Positions 1 through 9,571 of a stretch of 64,000 nt of DNA are shown here, in pieces. This stretch comes from DATBGO01 sp963695645 (GTDB lineage: Bacteria > Actinomycetota > Actinomycetes > Streptosporangiales > Streptosporangiaceae), in NCBI GenBank assembly GCA_963695645.1, contig CAVOHC010000010.1, forward strand, positions 194,481-258,480, read 5' to 3'. A model generated the notes under the pieces. That model saw only the letters and a program-made list of their open reading frames with translations, was not told the origin of the DNA and did no database searches. Made by a program: the position numbers and the translations under genes. Every line of letters starts with the position of its first letter. Position 1 is the first letter of the stretch.

Positions 1-1971
1 CCTGGCTACAAAGAGCTCTGGCAGTGGTCGGTGGATGACCCAGGCCGGTTCTGGGGGACCGTATGGGACTACTTCAAGGTGCTCGGAGACCGCGGCGACG
101 GCGCGGTACTGAGCGGCGGGCCGATGCCGGATGTCCGGTGGTTCAGCGGGGCAACGCTCAACTACGCGCGGAACGCGCTCAGCTCAGCCCAAACCGATCC
201 GCAGCGAGCCGCCATCATCTTCCGGTCCGAGGGCGGCAGGGCCGGCGCGCTCAGCTACGCCGAGCTCGATCTCCAGGTCGCCAGGGTCCGGGAGGCGCTG
301 CGGGCGCTGGGCGTCGCGAAGGGCGACCGGGTCGCGGCCTACCTGCCCAACACGCCAGAAGCGCTGATCGCCCTGCTCGCCACCGCGAGCCTGGGTGCCA
401 TCTGGTCGTCGTGCTCGCCTGACTTCGGCGCGCGCAGCGTTATCGACCGGTTCGCGCAGATAACGCCGAAGGTGCTGATCGCGGTCGACGGCTACGTCTA
501 TGGCGGCAAGTCCTTTGACCGGCGTACCGAGGTGGCAGGCATCGCATCCGCCCTGCCGGGCCTCGAAGCGGTGATCATGATCGACTACCTGGCGACAGCT
601 GGCGGCGAGGCGGCCGGAGTGGCGGGCAGCGAGGTGCCGGGCGACGCGCGCGGCGAGACGGGCAGCCAGGTGCCTGCCGGGGGCCTTGGCGAGCTCCGGG
701 TGCCTGTGCTGCCCTGGGACGACCTACCGGGCGGCGGCCCCGCGGCAGCGGGCGGGGCGGGATCAGCGGAGTTCGAAGAGGTTCCCTTCGATCATCCGTT
801 GTGGATCCTGTATTCCTCGGGTACTACCGGACTGCCGAAGCCGATTGTGCACGGCCACGGCGGCATCGTGCTCGAGCACCTCAAGATGCTCGTCTTCCAC
901 CATGACCTCGGGCCTGGTGATGTTTTCTTCTGGTACACGACGACCGGCTGGATGATGTGGAACTACCTGGCCGGCGGCCTGCTGGCCGGGGCGACCGTGG
1001 TCGCCTACGACGGGAGCGCCACCCATCCGGGTGTCGACGTGCTCTGGCGGCTGGCCGCTGAGACCGGGGTCAGCTACGCGGGAACCGGCGCGCCCTACCT
1101 GCTGGCCTGCATGAAGGCGGGCCTCCGGCCGGCTGCCCAGCACGACCTGTCCGGGCTGCGGGGGGTCGGTTCCACCGGTTCTCCGCTGCCGCCAGAGGGC
1201 TTCCGCTGGGTGTACGCGGAGGTTGCGGCTGAGGGTTCCGACCTCGTTCTCGGCTCGGTCTCCGGCGGCACCGACCTGTGCACTGGTTTCGTCGGGCCGT
1301 GTCCGCTGCTTCCGGTCCGGGCCGGCGTGATCTCGGGCCGGTGCCTGGGCGCCGAGGTAGAGGCCTACGACCCGGGCGGTCATCCGCTCGTGGGGGCCGT
1401 CGGGGAACTGGTGATCACCCGCCCGATGCCGTCGATGCCGGTTGGCTTCTGGAACGATCCGGGTGGCGGACGGTACACCGCCAGTTACTTCGCCGACTTC
1501 CCCGGGGTGTGGCGGCACGGGGACTGGATCATGATGCTGCCGGACGGCGGCTGCGTCATCTACGGCCGGTCGGATGCCACCTTGAACCGCGGCGGGGTGC
1601 GGATGGGCACCAGTGAGTTCTACCGCGTCGTGGAGGGGCTGCCCGAGGTCGCCGACAGCCTGGTGATCGACACCGGGCAACTCGGCCAGGACGGCAGGCT
1701 GCTGCTGTACGTGGTGCTGGCTGGCGGCGCCCAGCTCGACGAGGACCTCACCGGAAGGATCCGCTCCCAGTTGCGCTCGCAGCTGTCGCCGCGGCACGTG
1801 CCCGACGAGATTCACCAGGTGCCAGGCATCCCAAGGACGCTGTCCGGCAAGAAACTCGAGGTGCCGGTCCGGAAGATCCTGCTGGGAACGCCGGTGGCAG
1901 CCGCGGCCGATCCGGATGCCCTGGCCAACCCCGAAGTGCTCGGTTTCTTCGCAGCCGGAGGGCAGCGGTGA
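1..1971 (+). CDS. Acetoacetyl-CoA synthetase, 5' end outside window
   Basis: This is an AMP-forming ligase that activates acetoacetate with ATP and CoA in the cytosol. The frame is open from base 1 and already reads GYKELWQWSV, typical of the N-terminal region of the family, so the true start lies upstream; the GTG at 31 is internal. The adenylation P-loop SSGTTGLPKP is at about nt 814-843. GSTGSPLP, the TGWMMWNYL region, the YGRSDATLNRGG hinge and the C-terminal PRTLSGKKLEVPVRK with the acyl-transfer lysine are all present. About 30 residues of Gly/Ala/Glu-rich low complexity (nt 595-700) are inserted between conserved blocks, which is unusual. The stop is 177 bases before the glutamate dehydrogenase start, on the same strand. 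Confidence 0.93.
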   Translation, partial: PGYKELWQWSVDDPGRFWGTVWDYFKVLGDRGDGAVLSGGPMPDVRWFSGATLNYARNALSSAQTDPQRAAIIFRSEGGRAGALSYAELDLQVARVREALRALGVAKGDRVAAYLPNTPEALIALLATASLGAIWSSCSPDFGARSVIDRFAQITPKVLIAVDGYVYGGKSFDRRTEVAGIASALPGLEAVIMIDYLATAGGEAAGVAGSEVPGDARGETGSQVPAGGLGELRVPVLPWDDLPGGGPAAAGGAGSAEFEEVPFDHPLWILYSSGTTGLPKPIVHGHGGIVLEHLKMLVFHHDLGPGDVFFWYTTTGWMMWNYLAGGLLAGATVVAYDGSATHPGVDVLWRLAAETGVSYAGTGAPYLLACMKAGLRPAAQHDLSGLRGVGSTGSPLPPEGFRWVYAEVAAEGSDLVLGSVSGGTDLCTGFVGPCPLLPVRAGVISGRCLGAEVEAYDPGGHPLVGAVGELVITRPMPSMPVGFWNDPGGGRYTASYFADFPGVWRHGDWIMMLPDGGCVIYGRSDATLNRGGVRMGTSEFYRVVEGLPEVADSLVIDTGQLGQDGRLLLYVVLAGGAQLDEDLTGRIRSQLRSQLSPRHVPDEIHQVPGIPRTLSGKKLEVPVRKILLGTPVAAAADPDALANPEVLGFFAAGGQR

Positions 1972-2148
1972 GTGCCGGACGGGACCTCGGCGGCTCGCTC
2001 GTGGGTGTTGCCAGGGACCGGGCAGGTCACGATGATCTGTGGCAACTGGTGCCGTTGGGTTATTACCTGCTGTTGCGGGAGCTGCGAGATTGCCTTTAGG
2101 AGCATAGGCCGGCCAACGTCGTCCGGACCGGGAAAGGGAGTGAAGCCA

Positions 2149-5100
2149 ATGTCGGACCAGGCGGGCGAGGACAAGTGCACCCTGCTGGCTGAGGCGGCGA
2201 GGATAGCCGCCGATGCCAAAGCGGATGTTGGCGACGTATCAGGCTACTTGCAGGCCTTTTACCGGCACGTGGCGATGGATGATCTTGCTGCGGCAGGGCC
2301 AGAACGGATCGCGGGGGTAGCGATCGAGCAGGCCAGGTCTGCCGCGCACCGACCGCAGGGGCGAGCGCTAGTCCGGGTCGGAGGCGGCACGGCGTTCGGT
2401 CCGGCCAGCGACGTGATCTCCATCGTCACCGATGACATGCCGTTCCTGGTGGACTCCGTGCGGATGGAACTCGGCAGGCATGACCTGATACCCAGCCTGG
2501 TCGTCCATCCGCAGCTACGGGTCAGGCGCGATGTCACCGGGACGCTGCACGAGGTGCTCGGCTCGGTAGACGGTGGCAAGGCGGAACATGATGAGATCGC
2601 CGAATCGTGGACGCACATCGAGATCACCCGCATTGGCGAGGACGAGGCGGCGGGGCTCGTGGCGGACTTGCAGCGCATTCTCGCGGATGTGCGGGTAGCC
2701 GTCGAGGACTACCCCCGGATGCAGGCAAAGGCGGTGCTGCTCGCGGACGAGCTGGCCGTCTCCGACGCCGGCCAGCCGGCCGATGCGGCAGGCAACTTGC
2801 CGGACGCCGAGGTTGAGGCATTGCTGCGGTGGCTGGCCGACGATCATTTCACGTTCCTCGGTTACCGCGAGTACAACCTGGAGGACGGGCCGGACGGGCT
2901 GTGCCTGCGGGCCATCCCCGGCACCGGGCTCGGCGTCCTGCGGCATGACAAGGACGGATCGAGCACATTCGCCGCGCTGCCTCCCGAGGTGCGCGCCCGG
3001 GCCCGGGAGCCGAAGCGGCTGATCCTGACCAAGGCGAACTCGCGTTCCACCGTGCACCGGCCGACCTACCTCGACTACGTCTCGGTGAAACGGATCGACA
3101 GCGCCGGCCAGGTGACCGGCGAGTACCGGTTCCTCGGCCTCTACACGCATACCGCCTACACCGAGAGCATCACCAGGATCCCGGTACTGCGGCGCAGGCT
3201 GACCCGGGTGCTTGACGCAGCCGAGCTGACAGCTGATAGCCACGACGGCAGGGACATGGCCGAGGTACTGGAGAGCTATCCGCGCGAGGAGCTGTTCCAG
3301 ACCACAGCGGCCGAGCTCATCCCGATCGCGGCCAGCGTGCTGCGGCTGCGAGAGCGCAGGCAGACCCGGCTCTTCCTGCGCAAGGACATCTACGGCCGCT
3401 ACACGTCCTGCCTGGTGTACCTGCCCAGGGACCGGTACACGACGACGGTCAGGCTGCGCGCGCAGGACATCCTGCGCACCGCCCTGAACGGCTCGCTGGT
3501 GGACTACAGCGTGATGATCGGCGAATCGCCGGTGGCCAGGGTGCACATCGTGGTGCGGGCGCCGCGCGGTCGCATGCTGCCCGACGTGGACGCCACCGAA
3601 CTGGAGCGGAAGATCGCGGCGGTGGTCAGGTCCTGGGACGATGACTTCGCCGCGGAAGCGACCCGGCAGCTCGGCGAGCAGCGCGCCCGGGTGCTGCACG
3701 CGATGTGCGGTGAGGCGATTCCGGCGACCTATAAGACCGACGTGCCAGCCAGCGCCGCGGTGCGGGACCTGCAGATGATCCTGCAGCTGCGGGAATCAGG
3801 CGGCAGTGTGGCTTTCGAGCTGTGGGAGTCAGAAAGCTTCGTGGGCGGGATGCCGGTGACGGACGCCGGCGGCAGCAGCAGCAGCGCGGGTACCGGCGGC
3901 GCCGACGGTGGCCGTGGTGGCGCCACCAGCAGCAGCGGTGGCCGGCGGGTATGGCGGCTGACGATCTACCGCTCTGGCTCCCCGATCACGCTGACCGACG
4001 TGCTGCCCAGGCTTCAGCACATGGGCCTGGAGGTGGTCGATGAGCACCCGTATGAGTTCAGCACGCCGGAGCCATTCTGGATCTATGACTTCGGGCTGCG
4101 CCGGAGTAGGCCGGGAAGGGACGCGGGCACCAGCGGGCAGGGCGGCACGTCCCGGGTGCCGGCCTCGATCGACGCGGTCAGGGTGCTGTTCGAGGACGCC
4201 CTCGGCGCGCTTTGGCGCGGGGATATCGAGGACGACGGTTTCAATGCCCTCGTCGTCGAAGCGCACCTGAGCTGGCGGCAGGTGATGGTGCTGCGCGCCT
4301 ACGCCAAGTACCTGCGTCAGACCGCCAGCACGTTCAGCCAGGACTACGTAGAGCAGGTGCTTGCCGCCAACATCACGGTTACCAGGCTGCTGGTGCGGTT
4401 GTTTGAGTCCAGGTTCGACCCGGACCGGCGGCACGGCGAGGCTGAGCGCAGCGAGGCGATAACCGAGGAGATCCGCGGCGAACTTGACGAGGTCGCCAGC
4501 CTCGATCAGGACCGGATCCTGCGCGCCTTCTGGGGCCTGATCAGGGCCACCTTGCGGACCAACCATTTCATGCGGCGCCAGGCCGAGCAACCGCCATACT
4601 TCGTGGTCAAGCTGGACGCCGCACAGGTCCCTGACCTGCCCGCGCCGCGACCCAAGTTCGAGCTGTTCGTCTACTCACCGCGCCTGGAAGGCGTCCACCT
4701 GCGGTTCGGTGATGTGGCCAGGGGCGGGCTGCGCTGGTCGGACCGGCGCGAGGACTTCCGCACCGAGATCCTGGGCCTGGCGAAGGCGCAGGAGGTCAAG
4801 AACTCGGTCATCGTCCCGTCCGGCGCCAAGGGCGGCTTCGTCTGCAAGCAGCTTGGCGATCCGGCCGACCGCGAGGCATACCAGGCCGAGGTGCTGGCCA
4901 CCTACCGGACGTTCATCAGCGCCATGCTTGATGTGACCGACAATCTCAAGGCGGGGCAGGTCGTGCCGCCCAGCGGGGTGGTCCGCCATGACGGCAACGA
5001 CCCGTACCTGGTGGTTGCCGCGGACAAGGGCACGGCGACGTTCTCCGACACGGCCAACGAGATCGCGATCAAGCGCGGGTTCTGGCTGGGCGACGCGTTC

Positions 5101-7134
5101 GCCTCGGGCGGCTCCGAGGGCTATGACCATAAGAAGATGGGCATCACTGCGCGGGGCGCCTGGGAGTCGGTCAAATTCCACTTCCAGACGCTGGGGACCA
5201 ACGTCGACGACACCGAGTTCACCGTCGTCGGAATCGGTGACATGTCCGGTGACGTATTCGGCAACGGGATGCTGCTGTCGAAGCACATCAAGCTGGTCGC
5301 CGCCTTCGACCACCGGCACGTGTTCGTCGACCCCGATCCCGATCCCGCGGCCAGTTTCACCGAACGGGCCAGGCTCTTCGGGCTGCCCAGGTCGTCATGG
5401 GACGACTACGACGAATCGCTGATCTCCGCAGGCGGCGGGGTGTGGCCGCGCAGCGCCAAGTCGGTGCCGGTCACACCGGAGATGCGAGCGGCACTCGGGA
5501 TCGACGAAGGCGTGCCTGCGCTCCCCCCCGACCAGCTGATCTCGGCGATCCTCGCCGCGCCGGTCGACCTGTTGTGGAACGGCGGTATCGGAACATACGT
5601 CAAGGCCACGACGCAGGCCCAGGCTGACGCGGGTGACCGGTCGAACGACGCCGTCCGGATCGACGCCTCGCAGCTGCGGGCCAGGGTGGTCGGCGAGGGC
5701 GGAAACCTGGGCCTCACGCAGGAAGCGAGGATCGAGTACGCGCTGTCCGGCGGCCTCGTCAACACCGACTTCATCGATAATTCCGCCGGAGTGGATACCT
5801 CGGACCACGAGGTCAACATCAAGATCCTGCTGGACGACGCGGTCCGCGACGGTGAGCTCAACCGCGCCGAGCGCAACGAGCTGCTGCACGAGATGACCGA
5901 CGAGGTCGGCCATCTCGTCCTGCAGCACAACTATCAGCAGAACCGGGCGCTGGCCGCAGCCCGCGCGCAAGCCGGCTCGATGCTGCACGTGCATTCCCGC
6001 TACATCCGCAAGCTCGAGCGAGACCGGCGGGTCCGGCGCAGGCTCGACGTGCTGCCCGGCGACAAGGAGATCGCCGAACGGCGGTCGGCAGGGACCGGCC
6101 TGACCGCGCCGGAGTTCGCGGTGCTGCTCGCGCAGGCCAAGATCACCGCGGCACAGGAAATCCTTGCTTCCAGGCTGCCCGACGACCTGTTCCTGCGCGG
6201 GGCGCTGACCAAGTACTTCCCGGTCCCGCTGCAGGAGCGCTTCGCCGGCCGGATGGGATCCCATCCACTGCACCGGGAGATCATCACCACCGCTGTTGTC
6301 AACGACATGGTGGACCGTTCAGGGATCACCTTCGTGTTCCGGATCAACGAGGAAACCGGCGCGTCCGTCCCCGACACCACCGCTGCCTGGCTGGTGGCCC
6401 GCGCGGTCTTCGACATGCCCGGCTTCTGGGCGCACGTTGAGGCGCTGGACGGCAAGGTGGACTCCACCGTCCAGATCCTGCTCTCGCTGGAAGCCCGCAA
6501 GCTCACCGAGCGGGCCACCCGCTGGCTGCTGCACAGCCGCCGGGCATCGTTCGACATCCAGGAGACCGTCGACTTCCTGGCCGGCGGTGTCCTGACCGTC
6601 GCCGCCGGGATTCCCAAGCTGCTTACCGGACGGGACCTGGCCGGGTTCGAGGAGCGCAGGGACTCGTTTACCTCGCGCGGCGTGCCCGGGGAACTCGCCG
6701 AGCGGGTGGCCGCCATGGTCCCGGCGTATTCCGCGTTTGACATAGTGGACACCGCAGCCGAAATCGGGCGCTCGGTTGAGGAGACCAGCGAGGTCTACTT
6801 CGATCTCGCTGACCGGCTGCAGATCACCAGGCTGCGGGACCGGATTACCGCGCTGCCCAGGGACGAGCGCTGGAATACGATGGCCCGCGCAGCGCTCCGC
6901 GACGATCTTTATGACGCACATGCCGCGCTGGCCAAGGACGTGCTCATGGTGACGGGACCGGGCAATCCTGAGGAACGGCTGGCCGCCTGGACGGACCGGA
7001 ACGACTCCGCCGTGCGCCGGGCAACCCAGACGCTCACCGAGATCTGGGAGAGCGATGCCTTCACGGTGGCCACTCTTTCGGTCGCAGTCCGCGCCATCCG
7101 GACCCTGGTGGCCACCAGCACGCTGCCAGGCTGA
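2149..7134 (+). CDS. NAD-specific glutamate dehydrogenase, 180-kDa class
   Basis: This is a cytosolic NAD-dependent oxidative deaminase (glutamate to 2-oxoglutarate and ammonium), 1661 aa, the normal size for the large class described in Streptomyces and Pseudomonas. The catalytic core carries ARGGLRWSDRRED near residue 857, PSGAKGGF near 890 with the substrate-binding lysine, GDMSGDVFGNGMLLS near 1030 and WNGGIGTYVKA near 1143. The N-terminal third holds the ACT-like regulatory modules of this class. The ATG at 2149 is chosen because GGGAAAGGGAG lies 8 bases upstream and the family homology begins there; the open frame extends back to 1972 without similarity. A Ser/Gly-rich stretch of about 28 residues (nt 3865-3948) interrupts the protein and is probably a disordered lineage-specific insertion. 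Confidence 0.95.
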   Translation: MSDQAGEDKCTLLAEAARIAADAKADVGDVSGYLQAFYRHVAMDDLAAAGPERIAGVAIEQARSAAHRPQGRALVRVGGGTAFGPASDVISIVTDDMPFLVDSVRMELGRHDLIPSLVVHPQLRVRRDVTGTLHEVLGSVDGGKAEHDEIAESWTHIEITRIGEDEAAGLVADLQRILADVRVAVEDYPRMQAKAVLLADELAVSDAGQPADAAGNLPDAEVEALLRWLADDHFTFLGYREYNLEDGPDGLCLRAIPGTGLGVLRHDKDGSSTFAALPPEVRARAREPKRLILTKANSRSTVHRPTYLDYVSVKRIDSAGQVTGEYRFLGLYTHTAYTESITRIPVLRRRLTRVLDAAELTADSHDGRDMAEVLESYPREELFQTTAAELIPIAASVLRLRERRQTRLFLRKDIYGRYTSCLVYLPRDRYTTTVRLRAQDILRTALNGSLVDYSVMIGESPVARVHIVVRAPRGRMLPDVDATELERKIAAVVRSWDDDFAAEATRQLGEQRARVLHAMCGEAIPATYKTDVPASAAVRDLQMILQLRESGGSVAFELWESESFVGGMPVTDAGGSSSSAGTGGADGGRGGATSSSGGRRVWRLTIYRSGSPITLTDVLPRLQHMGLEVVDEHPYEFSTPEPFWIYDFGLRRSRPGRDAGTSGQGGTSRVPASIDAVRVLFEDALGALWRGDIEDDGFNALVVEAHLSWRQVMVLRAYAKYLRQTASTFSQDYVEQVLAANITVTRLLVRLFESRFDPDRRHGEAERSEAITEEIRGELDEVASLDQDRILRAFWGLIRATLRTNHFMRRQAEQPPYFVVKLDAAQVPDLPAPRPKFELFVYSPRLEGVHLRFGDVARGGLRWSDRREDFRTEILGLAKAQEVKNSVIVPSGAKGGFVCKQLGDPADREAYQAEVLATYRTFISAMLDVTDNLKAGQVVPPSGVVRHDGNDPYLVVAADKGTATFSDTANEIAIKRGFWLGDAFASGGSEGYDHKKMGITARGAWESVKFHFQTLGTNVDDTEFTVVGIGDMSGDVFGNGMLLSKHIKLVAAFDHRHVFVDPDPDPAASFTERARLFGLPRSSWDDYDESLISAGGGVWPRSAKSVPVTPEMRAALGIDEGVPALPPDQLISAILAAPVDLLWNGGIGTYVKATTQAQADAGDRSNDAVRIDASQLRARVVGEGGNLGLTQEARIEYALSGGLVNTDFIDNSAGVDTSDHEVNIKILLDDAVRDGELNRAERNELLHEMTDEVGHLVLQHNYQQNRALAAARAQAGSMLHVHSRYIRKLERDRRVRRRLDVLPGDKEIAERRSAGTGLTAPEFAVLLAQAKITAAQEILASRLPDDLFLRGALTKYFPVPLQERFAGRMGSHPLHREIITTAVVNDMVDRSGITFVFRINEETGASVPDTTAAWLVARAVFDMPGFWAHVEALDGKVDSTVQILLSLEARKLTERATRWLLHSRRASFDIQETVDFLAGGVLTVAAGIPKLLTGRDLAGFEERRDSFTSRGVPGELAERVAAMVPAYSAFDIVDTAAEIGRSVEETSEVYFDLADRLQITRLRDRITALPRDERWNTMARAALRDDLYDAHAALAKDVLMVTGPGNPEERLAAWTDRNDSAVRRATQTLTEIWESDAFTVATLSVAVRAIRTLVATSTLPG

Positions 7135-7280
7135 GAAGCCTCGCCGGCCGGCCTGAACTGGCCGGGCGAACGGGCCGCCGGCCGGGCGCGATGACCGCTC
7201 CGGCACGCGGCCGGACGGGCGGCGCGAGATGGCCGCGCAGTGATCGGCACGGCCGAAACTTACGGCTTGTCAGCCTCGCG

Positions 7281-7293
7281 TAGGCTTTCCCGC
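7281..7293 (+). promoter_or_regulatory. Candidate -10 box of a leaderless prfB transcript
   Basis: TAGGCT at 7281-7286 is followed by 7 bases and then the ATG of prfB. No Shine-Dalgarno sequence is visible. Transcription starting 7-8 bases after the -10 would begin at or next to the A of the start codon. No convincing -35 is seen, which is common for actinobacterial housekeeping promoters. Confidence 0.4.
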
Positions 7294-8397
7294 ATGGCTA
7301 CCGACCCAGCGGGCGAGCTCTCGGAGCTGTCGTCCAAGCTCGCCAGTGTCGAAGCCGTCCTGGATCCCGATGCGATGCGCAAGGAGGCCGACGGCTTGCG
7401 GGAGCGCGCCTCCGATCCTGCCCTCTGGAGCGACCAGGAGCAGGCGCAGGCGGTCACCCGCAGGCTCTCCTATCTCGAAGGCGAGCTCGGCAGGCTTGAC
7501 GGCCTGCGCAGGCGGCTCGACGACACCAAGGTGATGTTCGAGCTCGCGGAGAGCGAGAACGACCAGCCGACGCGCCAGGAGGCCACCGGGGACCTGGCCA
7601 AGCTGCACAAGGAGATCGACCAGCTGGAGATCAGGACGCTGCTGGCCGGGGAATACGACGCCCGCGAGGCGCTGATCTCGATCAACGCGCAGGCGGGCGG
7701 CGCTGACGCAGCCGACTGGGCGGAAGGCCTGCAGCGGATTTACCTGCGCTGGGCGGAGCGGCACGGCTACCCGACTGAGGTCTACGACACCTCTTACGCG
7801 GAAGAGGCCGGGATCAAGTCGACGACCTTCGCGATCAAGGCGCCCTATGCGTACGGGACGCTGCGCGGCGAGCACGGCACGCACCGGATGGTCCGCATCT
7901 CCAAGTACGACAACCAGGGGCGCAGGCAGACCTCGTTCGCTGGCGTTGACGTGATCCCGGTGGTCCAGCAGGCCGACCACATTGAGGTTCCCGAGGACGA
8001 ACTGCGCATTGACGTGTTCCGGTCGAGCGGGCCGGGCGGCCAGGGCGTCAACACTACCGACTCAGCCGTCCGGATTACCCACCTGCCGACCGGGATCGTG
8101 GTCTCCTGCCAGAACGAGCGCAGCCAGATCCAGAACCGCGCCAGCGCCATGGCCGTCTTGCAGGCCAAGCTCCTCGAGCGCAAGCGGGCGGAGCAGCAGG
8201 CGAAGATGGCTGAGCTGCGCGGTGATCACGCGGGCAGCTGGGGCACCCAGATCCGCAACTATGTCCTGCACCCGTACCAGAACATCAAGGACCTGCGAAC
8301 CGGCTATGAGACCGGAAACACGGCAGCCGTACTCGACGGTGAGATCGACGACTTCATCGAGGCTGAGATCCGCTGGCTCCGGACTCAGGGCCTGTAG
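7294..8397 (+). CDS. prfB: Peptide chain release factor 2
   Basis: RF2 reads UGA and UAA stop codons on the ribosome and triggers peptide hydrolysis. The product is 367 aa with the universally conserved GGQ at residues 248-250 inside SSGPGGQGVNTTDSAVR. The gene is one uninterrupted frame, so the programmed +1 frameshift that autoregulates many prfB genes is absent. Oddly, the stop-recognition tripeptide, normally SPF in RF2 (in the context VRISPFDNQGRRQ), reads SKY at residues 203-205, while its flanks match exactly. The ATG at 7294 is preferred over the upstream GTG at 7240 because the conserved helix begins just after it and TAGGCT sits 7 bases before it. Confidence 0.95.
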   Translation: MATDPAGELSELSSKLASVEAVLDPDAMRKEADGLRERASDPALWSDQEQAQAVTRRLSYLEGELGRLDGLRRRLDDTKVMFELAESENDQPTRQEATGDLAKLHKEIDQLEIRTLLAGEYDAREALISINAQAGGADAADWAEGLQRIYLRWAERHGYPTEVYDTSYAEEAGIKSTTFAIKAPYAYGTLRGEHGTHRMVRISKYDNQGRRQTSFAGVDVIPVVQQADHIEVPEDELRIDVFRSSGPGGQGVNTTDSAVRITHLPTGIVVSCQNERSQIQNRASAMAVLQAKLLERKRAEQQAKMAELRGDHAGSWGTQIRNYVLHPYQNIKDLRTGYETGNTAAVLDGEIDDFIEAEIRWLRTQGL

Positions 8398-8398
8398 C

Positions 8399-8503
8399 GG
8401 CCTGGGCCGGCAGCGGTCTGGGCCGGCAGCGGGTCTGGGCCTGGGCAGCGGGTCTGGGCCGGCAGCGGGTCAGGGCCGGCAGCGGGTCAGGGCCGGCAGC
8501 GCG
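8399..8503. repeat. GC-rich tandem repeat between prfB and a small ORF
   Basis: Five to six imperfect copies of a unit close to GGGCCGGCAGCGGGTC follow the prfB stop codon directly and run up to the convergent small gene. The last copy abuts the stop codon of that gene. No spacers are present, so this is a minisatellite and not a CRISPR. Confidence 0.75.
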
Positions 8504-8505
8504 TG

Positions 8506-8694
8506 TCAGTGCGCCAGGTGCTGCAGCTCCAGCATCATCAACAGCAGGATGACGAGCGCTATTGCGATGAGCGGTACCGTAAGGCCAGAGCCCGAATGGT
8601 GGTGCACCCGGGTTCGCGCAGCCTGACAGACGGGGCACCGGCCTTCCGCAACCGGTCCAGCGCACTGGGCACAGATCAGGTGCTCGCAGCTCAT
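8506..8694 (-). CDS. Small zinc-ribbon, single-membrane-span protein
   Basis: This 62-residue protein has two CxxC-type pairs in its first 30 residues (CEHLICAQC and GRCPVCQA, forming a possible zinc ribbon), a His-rich linker HHH, and then one hydrophobic helix (LTVPLIAIALVILLLMMLEL) that nearly reaches the C terminus. The ATG at 8694 has GGAGGG 6-7 bases upstream on the coding strand, a good ribosome-binding site. I do not recognise a named family. It lies convergent to prfB and divergent from ftsE. The ribbon would face the cytosol, suggesting a small membrane-tethered binding protein; that role is inference. Confidence 0.6.
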   Translation of the reverse strand: MSCEHLICAQCAGPVAEGRCPVCQAARTRVHHHSGSGLTVPLIAIALVILLLMMLELQHLAH

Positions 8695-8849
8695 CTGGGT
8701 CCCTCCGGGCCGGCGCCACCCGGTCACTTCGTCGATGTTGGACGTTCCTAACCAGTTTCCCCCCTAGACTGGCCGGGGGCCAAACTGGGGCACCCTTTAC
8801 AGCCCCGGCCAGGCATGTCCGCATTCCCCCGAGCGCGTGTGATGGGCCA

Positions 8850-9539
8850 GTGATCCACTTCGACAACGTCACCAAGATGTACCCGAGCCAGAGCCGTCCC
8901 GCCCTGGAGAGCGTCAACCTCGACGTCGAAAAGGGCGAGTTCGTCTTCTTGGTCGGGCCGTCCGGGTCTGGCAAATCGACCTTCCTCAGGCTCGTGCTCA
9001 AGGAGGAGCGGCCGACCGAGGGGCGGATCCACGTGGCCGGAAAGGATCTCGCCAGGCTCACCAACTGGAAGGTGCCGCACCTGCGCCGCCGGATCGGCTG
9101 CGTCTTCCAGGACTTCAGGCTGCTGCCGCAGAAGAACGTCTACCAGAACATCGCTTTCGCCCTCGAGGTCATCGGCAAGCCGCGGCGGTTCATCCGCAAG
9201 GTGGTTCCCGAGGTTATCGACCTGGTCGGCCTGGAAGGCAAGCGGGACCGGATGCCCGATGAGCTATCCGGCGGGGAGCAGCAGCGGGTCGCCATGGCCC
9301 GCGCGTTCGTGAACCGTCCGATGATCTTGCTGGCCGACGAGCCTACGGGCAACATCGACCCGGCAACCTCCATCGGCATCATGAAGGTGCTCGACCGCAT
9401 CAACCGGACAGGCACCACCGTCGTCATGGCCACGCACGATGCGGCGATCGTGGACTCCATGCGCAAGCGCGTCATCGAGCTCGAATACGGCAAGGTGGTG
9501 CGTGACCAGTCGCGCGGGGTTTACGGCCAGGCTTACTGA
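8850..9539 (+). CDS. ftsE: Cell division ATP-binding protein FtsE
   Basis: FtsE is the ATPase of the FtsEX complex, which transmits ATP hydrolysis across the membrane to cell-wall hydrolases at the division site. The product is 229 aa, standard for the family, with Walker A GPSGSGKST, a Q-loop in CVFQDFRLLP, signature LSGGEQQR, Walker B LLADEPTGN and switch histidine in ATHD. GTG at 8850 starts the conserved MIHFDNVTK block. The gene is 32 bases upstream of ftsX and then smpB, the conserved actinobacterial order. A TAGACT hexamer at 8765-8770 could be part of the promoter. Confidence 0.96.
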   Translation: MIHFDNVTKMYPSQSRPALESVNLDVEKGEFVFLVGPSGSGKSTFLRLVLKEERPTEGRIHVAGKDLARLTNWKVPHLRRRIGCVFQDFRLLPQKNVYQNIAFALEVIGKPRRFIRKVVPEVIDLVGLEGKRDRMPDELSGGEQQRVAMARAFVNRPMILLADEPTGNIDPATSIGIMKVLDRINRTGTTVVMATHDAAIVDSMRKRVIELEYGKVVRDQSRGVYGQAY

Positions 9540-9571
9540 CCGGCGGCAGGCGACTACCGAGGGACAGCGAC

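Noticed and set aside
763..1815. 350-codon minus-strand frame
   Set aside because: Antisense of acetoacetyl-CoA synthetase, whose motifs are unmistakable.
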